NCBI GenBank assembly: GCA_934621885.1
Contig: CAKTUH010000014.1
Span: 1-14,022 of the forward strand
Origin: an uncultured Collinsella sp.
GTDB taxonomy: Bacteria; Actinomycetota; Coriobacteriia; Coriobacteriales; Coriobacteriaceae
DNA: 14,022 bases
Direction of reading: 5' to 3'
Every line of letters begins with the position of its first letter. The first letter of the stretch is position 1. The notes beneath the pieces are model-generated. The model searched no databases, was not told where the DNA came from, and saw only the letters and a program-made list of their open reading frames with translations. Made by a program: the position numbers and the translations under genes. This document shows, piece by piece, positions 1-9,699 of the stretch.

Positions 1-135
1 ATGTATATCGACTGAGGTAGCGCGACTGCCCCGCTCGCTTGCCCCGCGCCGTGGTACGATTTTTGAGTTTGAAAGTCCCGCCGTGCCCCGGCTGCCCTCG
101 CAGCTCGTCGCGCGGCCGCACGTAAAGGAGCCATC
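1..135. other. Upstream flank of ybaB, end of a preceding gene not resolvable
   Basis: A short in-frame run in frame 1 ends with TGA at 13-15 and could be the last codons of an upstream gene. In many bacteria dnaX precedes ybaB-recR, but five codons cannot show that here. The rest is GC-rich. A TACGAT at 55-60 resembles a -10 box but has no convincing -35 at the right distance. No signal-recognition-particle RNA signature is visible. Confidence 0.3.
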
Positions 136-456
136 ATGGCCGGTATGAACATGCAGCAGATGATGAAGCAGGCCCGCAAGATGCAGGAGCAGCTTGCCGC
201 CGCGCAGGAGAACCTCAAGTCCCAGACCGTCGACGCCTCTGCCGGCGGCGGCATGGTCAAGGTAACCGTCAACGGCGAGATGGAGCTCGTCAACCTCACG
301 ATCGATCCCGATGCGCTCGACCCCGAGGATGTTGATATGCTGCAGGACATGATCATGGCTGCCGTCAACGAGGCCGTCCGCGGCGTCAACGAGCTTGCCA
401 ACAAGCAGATGGGCGCCATCACCGGCGGCCTTAACATCCCGGGCATGCCGTTCTAA
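136..456 (+). CDS. ybaB: YbaB/EbfC family nucleoid-associated protein
   Basis: This encodes a small DNA-binding protein of the YbaB/EbfC family. These proteins form dimers shaped like tweezers, bind DNA in the nucleoid and are usually encoded directly before recR. The protein has 106 residues, a normal length. It shows the family features: a Met/Gln/Lys-rich N-terminal helix (about residues 4-28, with [15 protein letters not shown]), a central beta segment with [12 protein letters not shown] (about 37-48) and the following [10 protein letters not shown], then an acidic helical part and a Gly/Met/Pro-rich tail ending NIPGMPF. The start is set by AAAGGAG at 124-130, five bases before ATG. The stop lies 13 bases before recR, so the two are probably co-transcribed. 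The family assignment is secure; the exact role of YbaB proteins is only partly known. Confidence 0.95.
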   Translation: MAGMNMQQMMKQARKMQEQLAAAQENLKSQTVDASAGGGMVKVTVNGEMELVNLTIDPDALDPEDVDMLQDMIMAAVNEAVRGVNELANKQMGAITGGLNIPGMPF

Positions 457-469
457 GACGCGCATATAT

Positions 470-1066
470 ATGAGTGCGAATCACAGTCTGCAAAAACTGC
501 TCGATGAGCTGGGCCGCCTGCCGGGCATTGGCCCCAAGTCGGCCCAGCGCATCGCCTATTACCTGCTCGAGGCCGATGCCGAGGAGGCCCGCCGCCTGGC
601 CGAGGCCATCCTGGAGGTTAAGCAGGAGGTCCACTTTTGCAGCCGCTGCTTTAACTACGCCACGGCCGACGAGTGCTCCATCTGCCAGGACTCGATGCGC
701 GACACCACCCGCATTTGCGTGGTGGGCGAGCCGCGCGACGTTCAGGCGATCGAGCGTACGGGCAGCTACCATGGTCTCTACCATGTGCTGGGCGGTGTGA
801 TCAGTCCCATGGACAAGATCGGCCCCGAGCAGCTGCACATTCGCGAGCTGCTGGCGCGCTTGGGCCACGAGGACATCCACGAGGTCATTATCGCCACCAA
901 CCCCAACATTGAGGGCGAGACCACGGCGAGCTACCTCGCCCGCACCATCAAGCCATTGGGCGTTGAGGTATCGCGTCTTGCGAGCGGCCTTCCCGTGGGC
1001 GGCGACTTGGAGTATGCCGACGAGCTTACGCTTGGCCGCGCTATCGAGGCCCGCCGCGCGATCTAG
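470..1066 (+). CDS. recR: Recombination mediator protein RecR
   Basis: RecR works with RecO (and RecF) to load RecA onto single-stranded DNA at gaps during recombinational repair. The 198-residue product has the usual family length. Domains in order: an N-terminal helix-hairpin-helix ([11 protein letters not shown], about residues 17-27), a four-cysteine zinc finger (Cys57, Cys60, Cys69, Cys72), and a Toprim domain (about 81-175) with conserved [21 protein letters not shown] and NPNIEGE. The C-terminal [19 protein letters not shown] matches the family end motif. An upstream in-frame ATG at 395 would lie inside ybaB and add unrelated sequence, so the start at 470 ([11 protein letters not shown]) is chosen. 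No clear Shine-Dalgarno precedes it, which fits translation coupled to ybaB, 13 bases upstream. Confidence 0.97.
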   Translation: MSANHSLQKLLDELGRLPGIGPKSAQRIAYYLLEADAEEARRLAEAILEVKQEVHFCSRCFNYATADECSICQDSMRDTTRICVVGEPRDVQAIERTGSYHGLYHVLGGVISPMDKIGPEQLHIRELLARLGHEDIHEVIIATNPNIEGETTASYLARTIKPLGVEVSRLASGLPVGGDLEYADELTLGRAIEARRAI

Positions 1067-1089
1067 GCGGCGTCAGCTCCGCGGCATGT

Positions 1090-1128
1090 CCCGTCGGCCT
1101 GCCGCACGGGGCGCTCATAATCGAGCGC
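1090..1128. other. Two small hairpins downstream of recR
   Basis: Shortly after the recR stop there are two consecutive inverted repeats. The first is CCCGT at 1090-1094 with ACGGG at 1106-1110, extended inward by three more pairs around a bulged C. The second is GCGCTC at 1111-1116 with GAGCGC at 1123-1128. The following sequence is only mildly T-rich (TTCATTTATTTG), so a weak terminator of the ybaB-recR unit is possible but not certain. Confidence 0.4.
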
Positions 1129-1139
1129 GCGTTCATTTA

Positions 1140-1155
1140 TTTGTTGTGCAACAAA
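1140..1155. promoter_or_regulatory. Candidate operator: palindrome TTTGTTG-TG-CAACAAA
   Basis: A perfect 7+7 inverted repeat with a two-base centre lies in the recR-kinase operon intergenic region. It contains GTTGTGCAAC, and a nearly identical GTTGCGCAAC lies at 1216-1225. The centres are 73 bases apart, close to seven helical turns. Such spacing is typical of a regulator bound on one DNA face, but no regulator is identified. Confidence 0.4.
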
Positions 1156-1215
1156 CCTGCTTTTCGTCCGCTTATCGCGTGGATGGGTCCGCTTGCACCG
1201 CGTATTTGCCCAATC

Positions 1216-1225
1216 GTTGCGCAAC
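1216..1225. promoter_or_regulatory. Candidate operator: perfect palindrome GTTGCGCAAC
   Basis: This ten-base perfect palindrome repeats the core of the dyad at 1140-1155. It overlaps a possible -35 hexamer, TTGCGC at 1217-1222, so a bound protein could block or assist RNA polymerase there. The same GTTGCGCA string occurs on the minus strand upstream of the C39-like gene (12143-12154). Confidence 0.35.
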
Positions 1226-1245
1226 CTTTTGAGTTCGCTGATACA
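1217..1245 (+). promoter_or_regulatory. Possible promoter of the linker-kinase-FHA operon
   Basis: TTGCGC at 1217-1222 and GATACA at 1240-1245 are separated by 17 bases and resemble weak -35 and -10 boxes. A second weaker pair is TTGAGT at 1229-1234 with TATGGA at 1252-1257, also 17 bases apart. Either would start transcription upstream of the terminator-like hairpin at 1270-1294. There is no room for a promoter between that hairpin and the start codon at 1310. Confidence 0.3.
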
Positions 1246-1269
1246 CTCAAATATGGATATGAAAGAATG

Positions 1270-1294
1270 CGCCGCTCCTGAGCGGCGTGTTTTT
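1270..1294 (+). terminator. Intrinsic terminator or attenuator just before the kinase operon
   Basis: CGCCGCT at 1270-1276 pairs with AGCGGCG at 1281-1287 around a four-base CCTG loop. A GTG and then five T residues (1290-1294) follow. This is a classical intrinsic-terminator layout. It may end the ybaB-recR transcript. It also lies in the leader of the next gene, because that gene's Shine-Dalgarno site (GGAGGAG, 1298-1304) begins only four bases later. CTCCT at 1275-1279 in the hairpin is complementary to AGGAG at 1300-1304. Confidence 0.7.
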
Positions 1295-1309
1295 GTTGGA
1301 GGAGAACGC

Positions 1310-2218
1310 ATGCGGCCCGGGGGCACTCAGACAAAGCATGGCGCCACGGTGCGCGTGCGACGCCGGCTGGGCCTGGCGCCTCGGGCGTATGTGCTGCTGT
1401 CTTGTTCGCTCGTGCTGGTCATAGCCGGTGTTTCGGCTTATGGTATGACGGTGCCGTCCATGGTGCAGGCGCATGCTGCGCGCGAGCTGCATATTGGGCG
1501 CAAGGCCAAAAGCGACTTGGGAACGACAACTGGATATGCGTGGGCGAGCGTGGTCTCGCATGTTGTGTTCGGTGGCGACGATGCGGACAGTCCCGAAACA
1601 TCGGACAACGAGGTTACGCTGGCAAACGGCAAGACCATTGTGCTCACCAACACCAAGATCATCACGAAGCTTTCCAATAACAGCGTGGCTTCTGTCGTTA
1701 ACAAGACGGAGCAGCAGAAGGAACAGGATACGCAGCAATCGGGTAAGCCCGGCGGCTCGGATGGGTCTGGCTCCGGTTCCGATTCGACGGGCGCAAGCGG
1801 CGGCTCTAGTTCGGGCTCCACGTCTGGCGGTGGTTCCGCGGGCGGTGGCTCGACAAGCGGCGGCACCAGCGGCGACACGAACTCGAGCGGTCTCTCGGCT
1901 GCCGAGGAAGAGAGCATTCACAGCTGGCTCGTGACCAAATACAACATGCTCGACAGTTATGTCTCTCGCGCCAATAGCGCGGTCTCGACCTATAACACTA
2001 TGGGAGACACCGGACCGTGCGACACCCTGGCCAATGACATGTTTGTCATCCGCGCCGAGTTCGGTCGACAAAGGTTCTCGACCAAATCTAAGTGGTATCG
2101 GCAGTATGCCAATCTGTGGGGCTGCTATACCAACCTGTGTCAATGGGTTGGGCACTACGGCGACGACGACGTCGCGCTCAACAACTTCAATACCAACGTG
2201 GCGGCGATCGCCCTATGA
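1310..2218 (+). CDS. Membrane-anchored protein with Ser/Gly linker, function unknown
   Basis: I do not recognise this 302-residue protein as a named family. It has a basic N-terminus (residues 1-25, with RVRRRLG), one hydrophobic helix (about 26-47) that should act as an uncleaved signal anchor, and an outside segment of mixed composition (48-143). A very Ser/Gly/Thr-rich flexible linker follows (about 144-194), then a mostly helical C-terminal domain (196-302) rich in Tyr, Trp and Asn with three cysteines (237, 272, 277). The topology implies a cytoplasmic N-terminus and an external C-terminal domain on a spacer. The start at 1310 is chosen because GGAGGAG at 1298-1304 sits five bases before it; an in-frame ATG at 1193 would translate through the terminator-like hairpin. 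Its stop overlaps the kinase start (ATGA at 2215-2218), so the two are translationally coupled. A sensor, or an envelope protein controlled by the kinase, are both possible. Confidence 0.8.
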   Translation: MRPGGTQTKHGATVRVRRRLGLAPRAYVLLSCSLVLVIAGVSAYGMTVPSMVQAHAARELHIGRKAKSDLGTTTGYAWASVVSHVVFGGDDADSPETSDNEVTLANGKTIVLTNTKIITKLSNNSVASVVNKTEQQKEQDTQQSGKPGGSDGSGSGSDSTGASGGSSSGSTSGGGSAGGGSTSGGTSGDTNSSGLSAAEEESIHSWLVTKYNMLDSYVSRANSAVSTYNTMGDTGPCDTLANDMFVIRAEFGRQRFSTKSKWYRQYANLWGCYTNLCQWVGHYGDDDVALNNFNTNVAAIAL

Positions 2219-4056
2219 CGAATGACCTTGCTTCTACCGTATCGCATGCGCTCGATTGCGACCCCATGGTGGGCCTGCGTCTGGCACGCGTCGACGGGTT
2301 TGAGCCTGCCGTCGCCCTGGGAGCGGACGAGCTTCCTGCCTACCTGCGCCGTTTCACGATGCTGTTTGCCGATGACGCCACCATGCGCCGTGGCGGCATC
2401 GGCCGCGTGACGCGTGCCGTCAACGCGCAGGGTGAGGCCGTGGCGCTCAAGCAGCTCATCTTGCCAACGCGCGATGGGTTTGACGATGACGCTGCACACG
2501 AGGCGCTGGTCACCAAGTTCGAGGCGGCGTTTCGTGAGGAGTATGAATGTCATCGCGCCCTCTCGGGCCTTAAGGGCTTTCCCCGCCTCTATGGATGGGG
2601 CGAGGTCGACGGCGTGCCCGCGATTGTCATGGAATGGGTCGAGGGCGAGACGCTGGCTCGCCTGCGTTCGCGCCTTGCCGTGGACGATGCCGGGCGCCTG
2701 TCGCCGCTCGTGGCGGCGCGCTTGGGTCGCGACCTGTTCGATCTGCTCTGCCGTATGAACCTGGTGGGCGAGGGATTCGTCCATCGCGATATCTCGCCCG
2801 CTAATATTATGGTGCGCACGGCGCGCCTGCCGCTCGACCGACAGCTTGCCGAAGGCACTTTCGACCTGTGCTTGATCGACTTTGGCTCGTCGCTGGCGCT
2901 CGAGCCCGCCTCTGCGGTGGCCGGCACCGGCGGCAAGGCGTCGTTTACCGAGCGCTATGCCACGTTGCGCCGCGCGACGGTGGCCTACGCCCCGCCCGAG
3001 ATGCTCACCGACGATATTCCCGACCTGCGCATGCTTCGCATGTCGCCGGCAATCGATGTCTATGCGGCGGCGAGTACGGTCTACGAGCTCATCGCCGGTG
3101 TCGCGCCGTACGAAGTAGCGCCGGGTGCGTCGGGTACTTCGGGCTCGCGTAAAAAGACGCGCGACATCGCCAGCCCTTATCGCCTCAAGATGGATACGCT
3201 GCCCGATTATCCCGTCGGCGCCCACGCGCCCGGCTGCGACTTGACGCAACTGCTGCGACGCGAGCCCGATGTGGCACTTGCCGCGGCCGAGCAGGCTCAG
3301 CAACTGGGGCTCGATCCAAATTCCGAGGATCTGCGCGATGCGCTGGCGTTTGTCGACGCTCAGCTGTTCGATGTGGTGATGGCCTGCCTGTCCTGCCATC
3401 AGGAAGATCGTCCCGAGCCGGCTGCGGTGGAGGCGGCGCTCTCGGCATTTTGCGACCACTATGCGCAAAATGTCGCCCGCTCGCTTCGCGCCGAGCCGCT
3501 CATGCCGTGCCCGATGGAGGCGTCGGGGCACACGGCCCGGCGCGCGGCGATGGTTGGTGCGACGGCGGTATACGGCGTGCTTTGGGCTGTGGTCGTGGTA
3601 TCAGCGGCACTGTTGGCGTCGGGCGCCCATGTGACGCTCGTTGTGGGACCGCTTATGTGGTCCGGAAAGTTACCAGGCATCGTCGCCGCGCTGGCGTTGG
3701 CGATGCCAGGCGTGGCGGGTATTGCCGCCGGGGCCTTGGCGCGCGACCGCCGTGCGGGATTTCTGCGGGGCGTGTTGGCCCTTTCTGCCTGCGAGGTTCC
3801 GGCGCTGGTCGCACTCGCATGTGCCGTGTTTTCCCAGCATGCCGTGGCGGGTGGTCTGGTGGCCGCCTTACTTGCAACCTATGCGCTCACGTGGTTTTTG
3901 CTGGCGATGGGGTTTGCTTTTGAGCTTCCTGTCGTGTCAGCGCGACGTGCGAAAATTCCCATGGCGACGCCGCTTGCCGGTGGAGCCGCGGCTGCCCGTG
4001 CCTTTGGCGGGCCGGCCGAAGTATCCGACACTATCTCTGCGACCAAGGAGGGCTAA
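2215..4056 (+). CDS. Membrane Ser/Thr protein kinase, Hanks type
   Basis: This 613-residue protein phosphorylates Ser/Thr on partner proteins by family inference. Catalytic features are visible in order: a glycine loop (GGIGRV, 60-65) lacking the usual first glycine; the ATP lysine in VALKQL (Lys79); an acidic C-helix (EEYE, 108-111); the catalytic loop HRDISPANIM with Asp192 and a Ser where many kinases have Lys; IDFG with Asp222; a Thr/Ser-rich activation segment followed by YAPPEM in place of canonical APE; and the F-helix Asp281. Arg399 in EDRP probably closes the fold. From about 446 to 570 there are about four membrane helices, then a short cytoplasmic tail. No PASTA repeats are present, unlike PknB/StkP kinases. 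The start at 2215 overlaps the previous stop, and an in-frame ATG at 2092 would lie well inside that gene. AAGGAGG at its 3' end serves the FHA gene. It is probably active, since Lys79, Asp192 and Asp222 are intact. Confidence 0.9.
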   Translation: MTNDLASTVSHALDCDPMVGLRLARVDGFEPAVALGADELPAYLRRFTMLFADDATMRRGGIGRVTRAVNAQGEAVALKQLILPTRDGFDDDAAHEALVTKFEAAFREEYECHRALSGLKGFPRLYGWGEVDGVPAIVMEWVEGETLARLRSRLAVDDAGRLSPLVAARLGRDLFDLLCRMNLVGEGFVHRDISPANIMVRTARLPLDRQLAEGTFDLCLIDFGSSLALEPASAVAGTGGKASFTERYATLRRATVAYAPPEMLTDDIPDLRMLRMSPAIDVYAAASTVYELIAGVAPYEVAPGASGTSGSRKKTRDIASPYRLKMDTLPDYPVGAHAPGCDLTQLLRREPDVALAAAEQAQQLGLDPNSEDLRDALAFVDAQLFDVVMACLSCHQEDRPEPAAVEAALSAFCDHYAQNVARSLRAEPLMPCPMEASGHTARRAAMVGATAVYGVLWAVVVVSAALLASGAHVTLVVGPLMWSGKLPGIVAALALAMPGVAGIAAGALARDRRAGFLRGVLALSACEVPALVALACAVFSQHAVAGGLVAALLATYALTWFLLAMGFAFELPVVSARRAKIPMATPLAGGAAAARAFGGPAEVSDTISATKEG

Positions 4057-4059
4057 GCT

Positions 4060-4998
4060 ATGGCTTCTCAAGCTGAGCTCACCCCGTGCGGGGCAATGTT
4101 TGACATCTTTAAGCGTGCGGCGCACCTGAGCCATATCGAGCTGTGCGGCCTGGTGCTCTCGAGCCGCCCGCTCGCCGACGGCCGTAGCCCGCAGAGCCGT
4201 GCCGCCGATCGCTCCTGGGTTTCGCGCTTTATCGTGCGCGCGCCGGTCGGCACGCTGCAGGAACGCTATTTTGCCGATTACGGCACCTCGGCCGCGCGTA
4301 TCATGTCGCAGCTGGCCCTGCGCCGTCGCAATCCCATGGACGCCGCGGCCGTGACCAATATGGTGTGCGGGCCCGCCGGCGAGCCCATGGTACGGGCACT
4401 CGAGGAATGCCATCAGGACACGAATCTCTATCGCAATGCGCTCGAGCGCCTGTCTCAGGCGGCAGAGCTCATGCCCGCCGAGCGCGCCGAGGCCATCCTG
4501 GTGCTGTTTGTCGCCGTGGGCTGCTCGGCAGATGTCCGCTCGTCGGTGACCTACGCTATCGACTACGCCCATGCGACCTGTGGCGGCGCCACGTCGACGC
4601 CGCGCTCGCTGAGCGCATCTTCGGTCGCGGGCGAGCACGAGGCCGCGCCGGCGCATCCATTGGGACTGCTGCGCGTGCAAAACGGCTACGTGGTGAGCGC
4701 CCCGCGTTGGATTCAGCCGAGTGAGGAAGGCGTCGAGATCGGCGCGCTGGCAACGGGGGAGGGCGACATCACCGATGTTGGCGACGATGTTTCGGCCCGT
4801 CATGCCCATATCTGGTGCGATGCTCAAAATGTCTGGCACGTCGAGGACTTGTCATCCACCAATGGAACCGTGGTGGTAAACGGTGCCACGAGCGTGTGCA
4901 TCCAGGTGGAGCCCGGTCGCTCCGCCCAGCTCAATCCCGGCGACGAGCTCAAGCTCGGCGAATCCACCACCTACGCCATCCTCCTCGGCGCCCTCTAA
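4060..4998 (+). CDS. FHA-domain protein, probable reader of kinase phosphorylation
   Basis: This 312-residue soluble protein has a C-terminal forkhead-associated domain (about 224-310). FHA domains bind phosphothreonine peptides. The signature residues are present: Ser245-Arg-His in VSARHAHI, and SSTNGT (265-270) with Asn268 and Gly269. The N-terminal 200 residues are mostly helical with several cysteines, and I do not recognise them. No membrane segment or catalytic motif is seen. The gene starts three bases after the kinase stop and uses a strong AAGGAGGG at 4045-4052 inside the kinase's last codons, so co-expression is nearly certain. The obvious inference is that the FHA domain docks on autophosphorylated threonines of the kinase or on a shared substrate. 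The role of the N-terminal part is open, and no phosphatase gene accompanies the pair in this window. Confidence 0.88.
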   Translation: MASQAELTPCGAMFDIFKRAAHLSHIELCGLVLSSRPLADGRSPQSRAADRSWVSRFIVRAPVGTLQERYFADYGTSAARIMSQLALRRRNPMDAAAVTNMVCGPAGEPMVRALEECHQDTNLYRNALERLSQAAELMPAERAEAILVLFVAVGCSADVRSSVTYAIDYAHATCGGATSTPRSLSASSVAGEHEAAPAHPLGLLRVQNGYVVSAPRWIQPSEEGVEIGALATGEGDITDVGDDVSARHAHIWCDAQNVWHVEDLSSTNGTVVVNGATSVCIQVEPGRSAQLNPGDELKLGESTTYAILLGAL

Positions 4999-5014
4999 CT
5001 CTTGGACGCATAAC

Positions 5015-5087
5015 GCATGAGAGTGGATAATCTCCCACTTTTGGCCAAGATCCAGGCAAAAAGTGGGAGATTATCCACTCTCGATGC
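5015..5087. repeat. Long near-perfect inverted repeat (hairpin element)
   Basis: The arms 5019-5042 and 5059-5082 are perfect reverse complements over 24 bases. Inward, after one G/A mismatch, GCC (5044-5046) pairs with GGC (5055-5057), leaving an eight-base loop. Outward, GCAT (5015-5018) pairs with ATGC (5084-5087) across one bulged G. The total is about 31 base pairs. No T run follows either arm, so it is not a standard intrinsic terminator. Each arm contains TTATCCACT or its complement, eight of nine bases of the DnaA-box consensus. It lies 16 bases after the FHA gene and looks like a repetitive extragenic palindrome or a small non-autonomous element. Confidence 0.85.
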
Positions 5088-5479
5088 AGGCTGCGACTTT
5101 TCCGTCCGAGGGGCCATCTCGCCCCTTGACGGTCACCCGGGGTAAACCTTTACCGCCCGCCTATATTTGCCGAAATTACACTTGACGGCGGGGTACAATA
5201 AACCCGCATGCGGATTTCCGTTGCGGGCGCTTCCCATCGCCGGGGCGTGCCCGGGAGCATCCGGCATGCGGCCTTTGCGGCGCTCGGTCATGTGCAAGAC
5301 GGGTAGCTGGGCCTGTGGAGCGCGTGCAGCCCTCCTCGCCTCGGCAGCCTTCTCTCCACGCCATGTACCTGCTGCTGAGTCCGCCTGCCAGATGATTGGA
5401 AGCAACAGCGAAAATCCCATCACGCCAACATCCCGGCGATCGCCGGGGCCTGTATACCTATATGAGAGGAGAGGGGTAT
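5088..5479 (+). promoter_or_regulatory. Long structured leader region upstream of nifJ
   Basis: No credible gene is seen in these 392 bases. Possible promoter parts are TTGACG at 5126-5131 and 5182-5187, TATATT at 5162-5167 and TACAAT at 5194-5199, but none form a well-spaced pair, so the start site is unresolved. Inverted repeats are frequent: GGTAAA-CC-TTTACC at 5141-5154, CCGCATGCGG at 5204-5213, CCGGG/CCCGG around 5240-5254, and a longer-range match between GCATGCGGAT (5206-5215) and ATCCGGCATGC (5259-5269). These suggest a folded 5' untranslated RNA. No known riboswitch consensus could be recognised by eye. Confidence 0.35.
5432..5447. promoter_or_regulatory. Perfect 16-base palindrome before nifJ
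   Basis: CCCGGCGATCGCCGGG is perfectly self-complementary and lies 32 bases before the nifJ start codon. As RNA it would form a six-pair stem with a GATC loop just upstream of the ribosome site. As DNA it could be a dimer operator. The sequence alone cannot separate these options. Confidence 0.45.
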
Positions 5480-9019
<3,540 letters not shown>

Positions 9020-9030
9020 GTCTCCCACCG

Positions 9031-9153
9031 CAGGATCTGAGGGCTAACCTTCGCGGACGTCCTCGGACATGAAAGAACCCCCGCTGCGCACTACGTGCGG
9101 CGGGGGTTCTTTCGTCCTGCGGAGTGTCCGCGAAAGTTAGCCCTCAGATCCTG
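9031..9153. repeat. Nested inverted-repeat element downstream of nifJ
   Basis: The outer arms 9031-9058 and 9126-9153 are reverse complements over 28 bases with one mismatch. They enclose a 67-base centre that itself contains the terminator hairpin 9071-9113. The whole 123-base unit begins 12 bases after the nifJ stop. The outer arms are longer than an ordinary terminator needs, so this may be a small mobile element or a processed structured RNA. Confidence 0.8.
9071..9113 (+). terminator. Strong hairpin terminator of nifJ, possibly bidirectional
   Basis: GAAAGAACCCCCGC (9071-9084) pairs perfectly with GCGGGGGTTCTTTC (9100-9113). An inner CGCAC/GTGCG stem (9087-9091 with 9095-9099) leaves a TAC loop. 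The T-rich end of the right arm (TTCTTTC) lies within the stem, pairing with the A-rich start of the left arm. That is a common form of terminator working on both strands. Confidence 0.75.
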
Positions 9154-9367
9154 CTACGACTACGTCCTCGGATTGTGTGGGCGGATGAAGGACGTGGTTG
9201 GTGGGGATACGTGTCCCGGTCGCTGTTTCGCGGCTTTGCCGCGAAACCTCGCGCCTCTTTGGGCGTGGAGGGGGACTTGGTCGTTGCTGCCTTCTGTCCC
9301 TTTGCCGCGAAACGCGCGGCGAGGACTTCTTGGTTATTCCTTATGCTGGATTAAAAGCGCTATGTTA
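9154..9367. other. Gene-free spacer with repeated CTTTGCCGCGAAAC
   Basis: No supportable gene is seen here. GTTTCGCGGC (9225-9234) pairs with GCCGCGAAAC (9238-9247) in a tight hairpin. The 14-base string CTTTGCCGCGAAAC at 9234-9247 recurs exactly at 9300-9313. Short open frames crossing the spacer start inside the nifJ terminator or lack ribosome sites, and their products look random. Confidence 0.5.
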
Positions 9368-9699
9368 TTGCAGGGGTGCATACTCATCCTATAAGTGCAT
9401 AGAATCTCGTATAGTGCGAGTAAGATTTTGCGCTGTCTGTTTTGTGTTTAGCAAAGATATAGTTTGCATAATCCCGCCTAATCCTTGCTCCATTTAAATA
9501 AAGTCGCACGTAAATGGCATAAACATATCTGAGCTGGGGTTCTGTACGCTGAGCGGATAAAAACGACCGTTCACCGTTCAGCTATTTTCAAAATGAATAA
9601 AATGAGCGATAAAGAGAATATAAACCTTAATAAACTCGCGTATCGCACGGGCGCGGGTTATTAATGGGTTGTAGGCCTTTTACAGAAAGGATTCCAGCA
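9368..9699 (+). promoter_or_regulatory. AT-rich control region of arcC
   Basis: The base composition changes from GC-rich to AT-rich just before 9368 and stays so to the arcC start. A possible promoter is TTGCAG at 9368-9373 with TATAAG at 9390-9395 (16-base spacer). TGCATA occurs three times (9377-9382, 9396-9401, 9465-9470). AATGAATAAAATGAG at 9592-9606 loosely resembles ArgR-type boxes. That would fit an arginine-catabolism gene but is only an analogy. No riboswitch was recognised. Confidence 0.3.

Noticed and set aside
1..135. Signal recognition particle RNA upstream of ybaB
   Set aside because: The conserved GGAAGCAGC-type loop and its context are not present in this flank.
2155..3531. 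A 458-codon minus-strand open frame opposite the kinase
   Set aside because: It runs across two real genes, has no ribosome site, and its composition is that of an antisense shadow.
5015..5087. Intrinsic terminator of the FHA operon
   Set aside because: The stem is far longer than usual and no T run follows it on either strand, so I list it as a repeat element that might still affect transcription.
9095..9497. Overlapping short plus-strand open frames after nifJ
   Set aside because: One starts inside the nifJ terminator hairpin, none has a convincing ribosome site, and the products lack recognisable domains.
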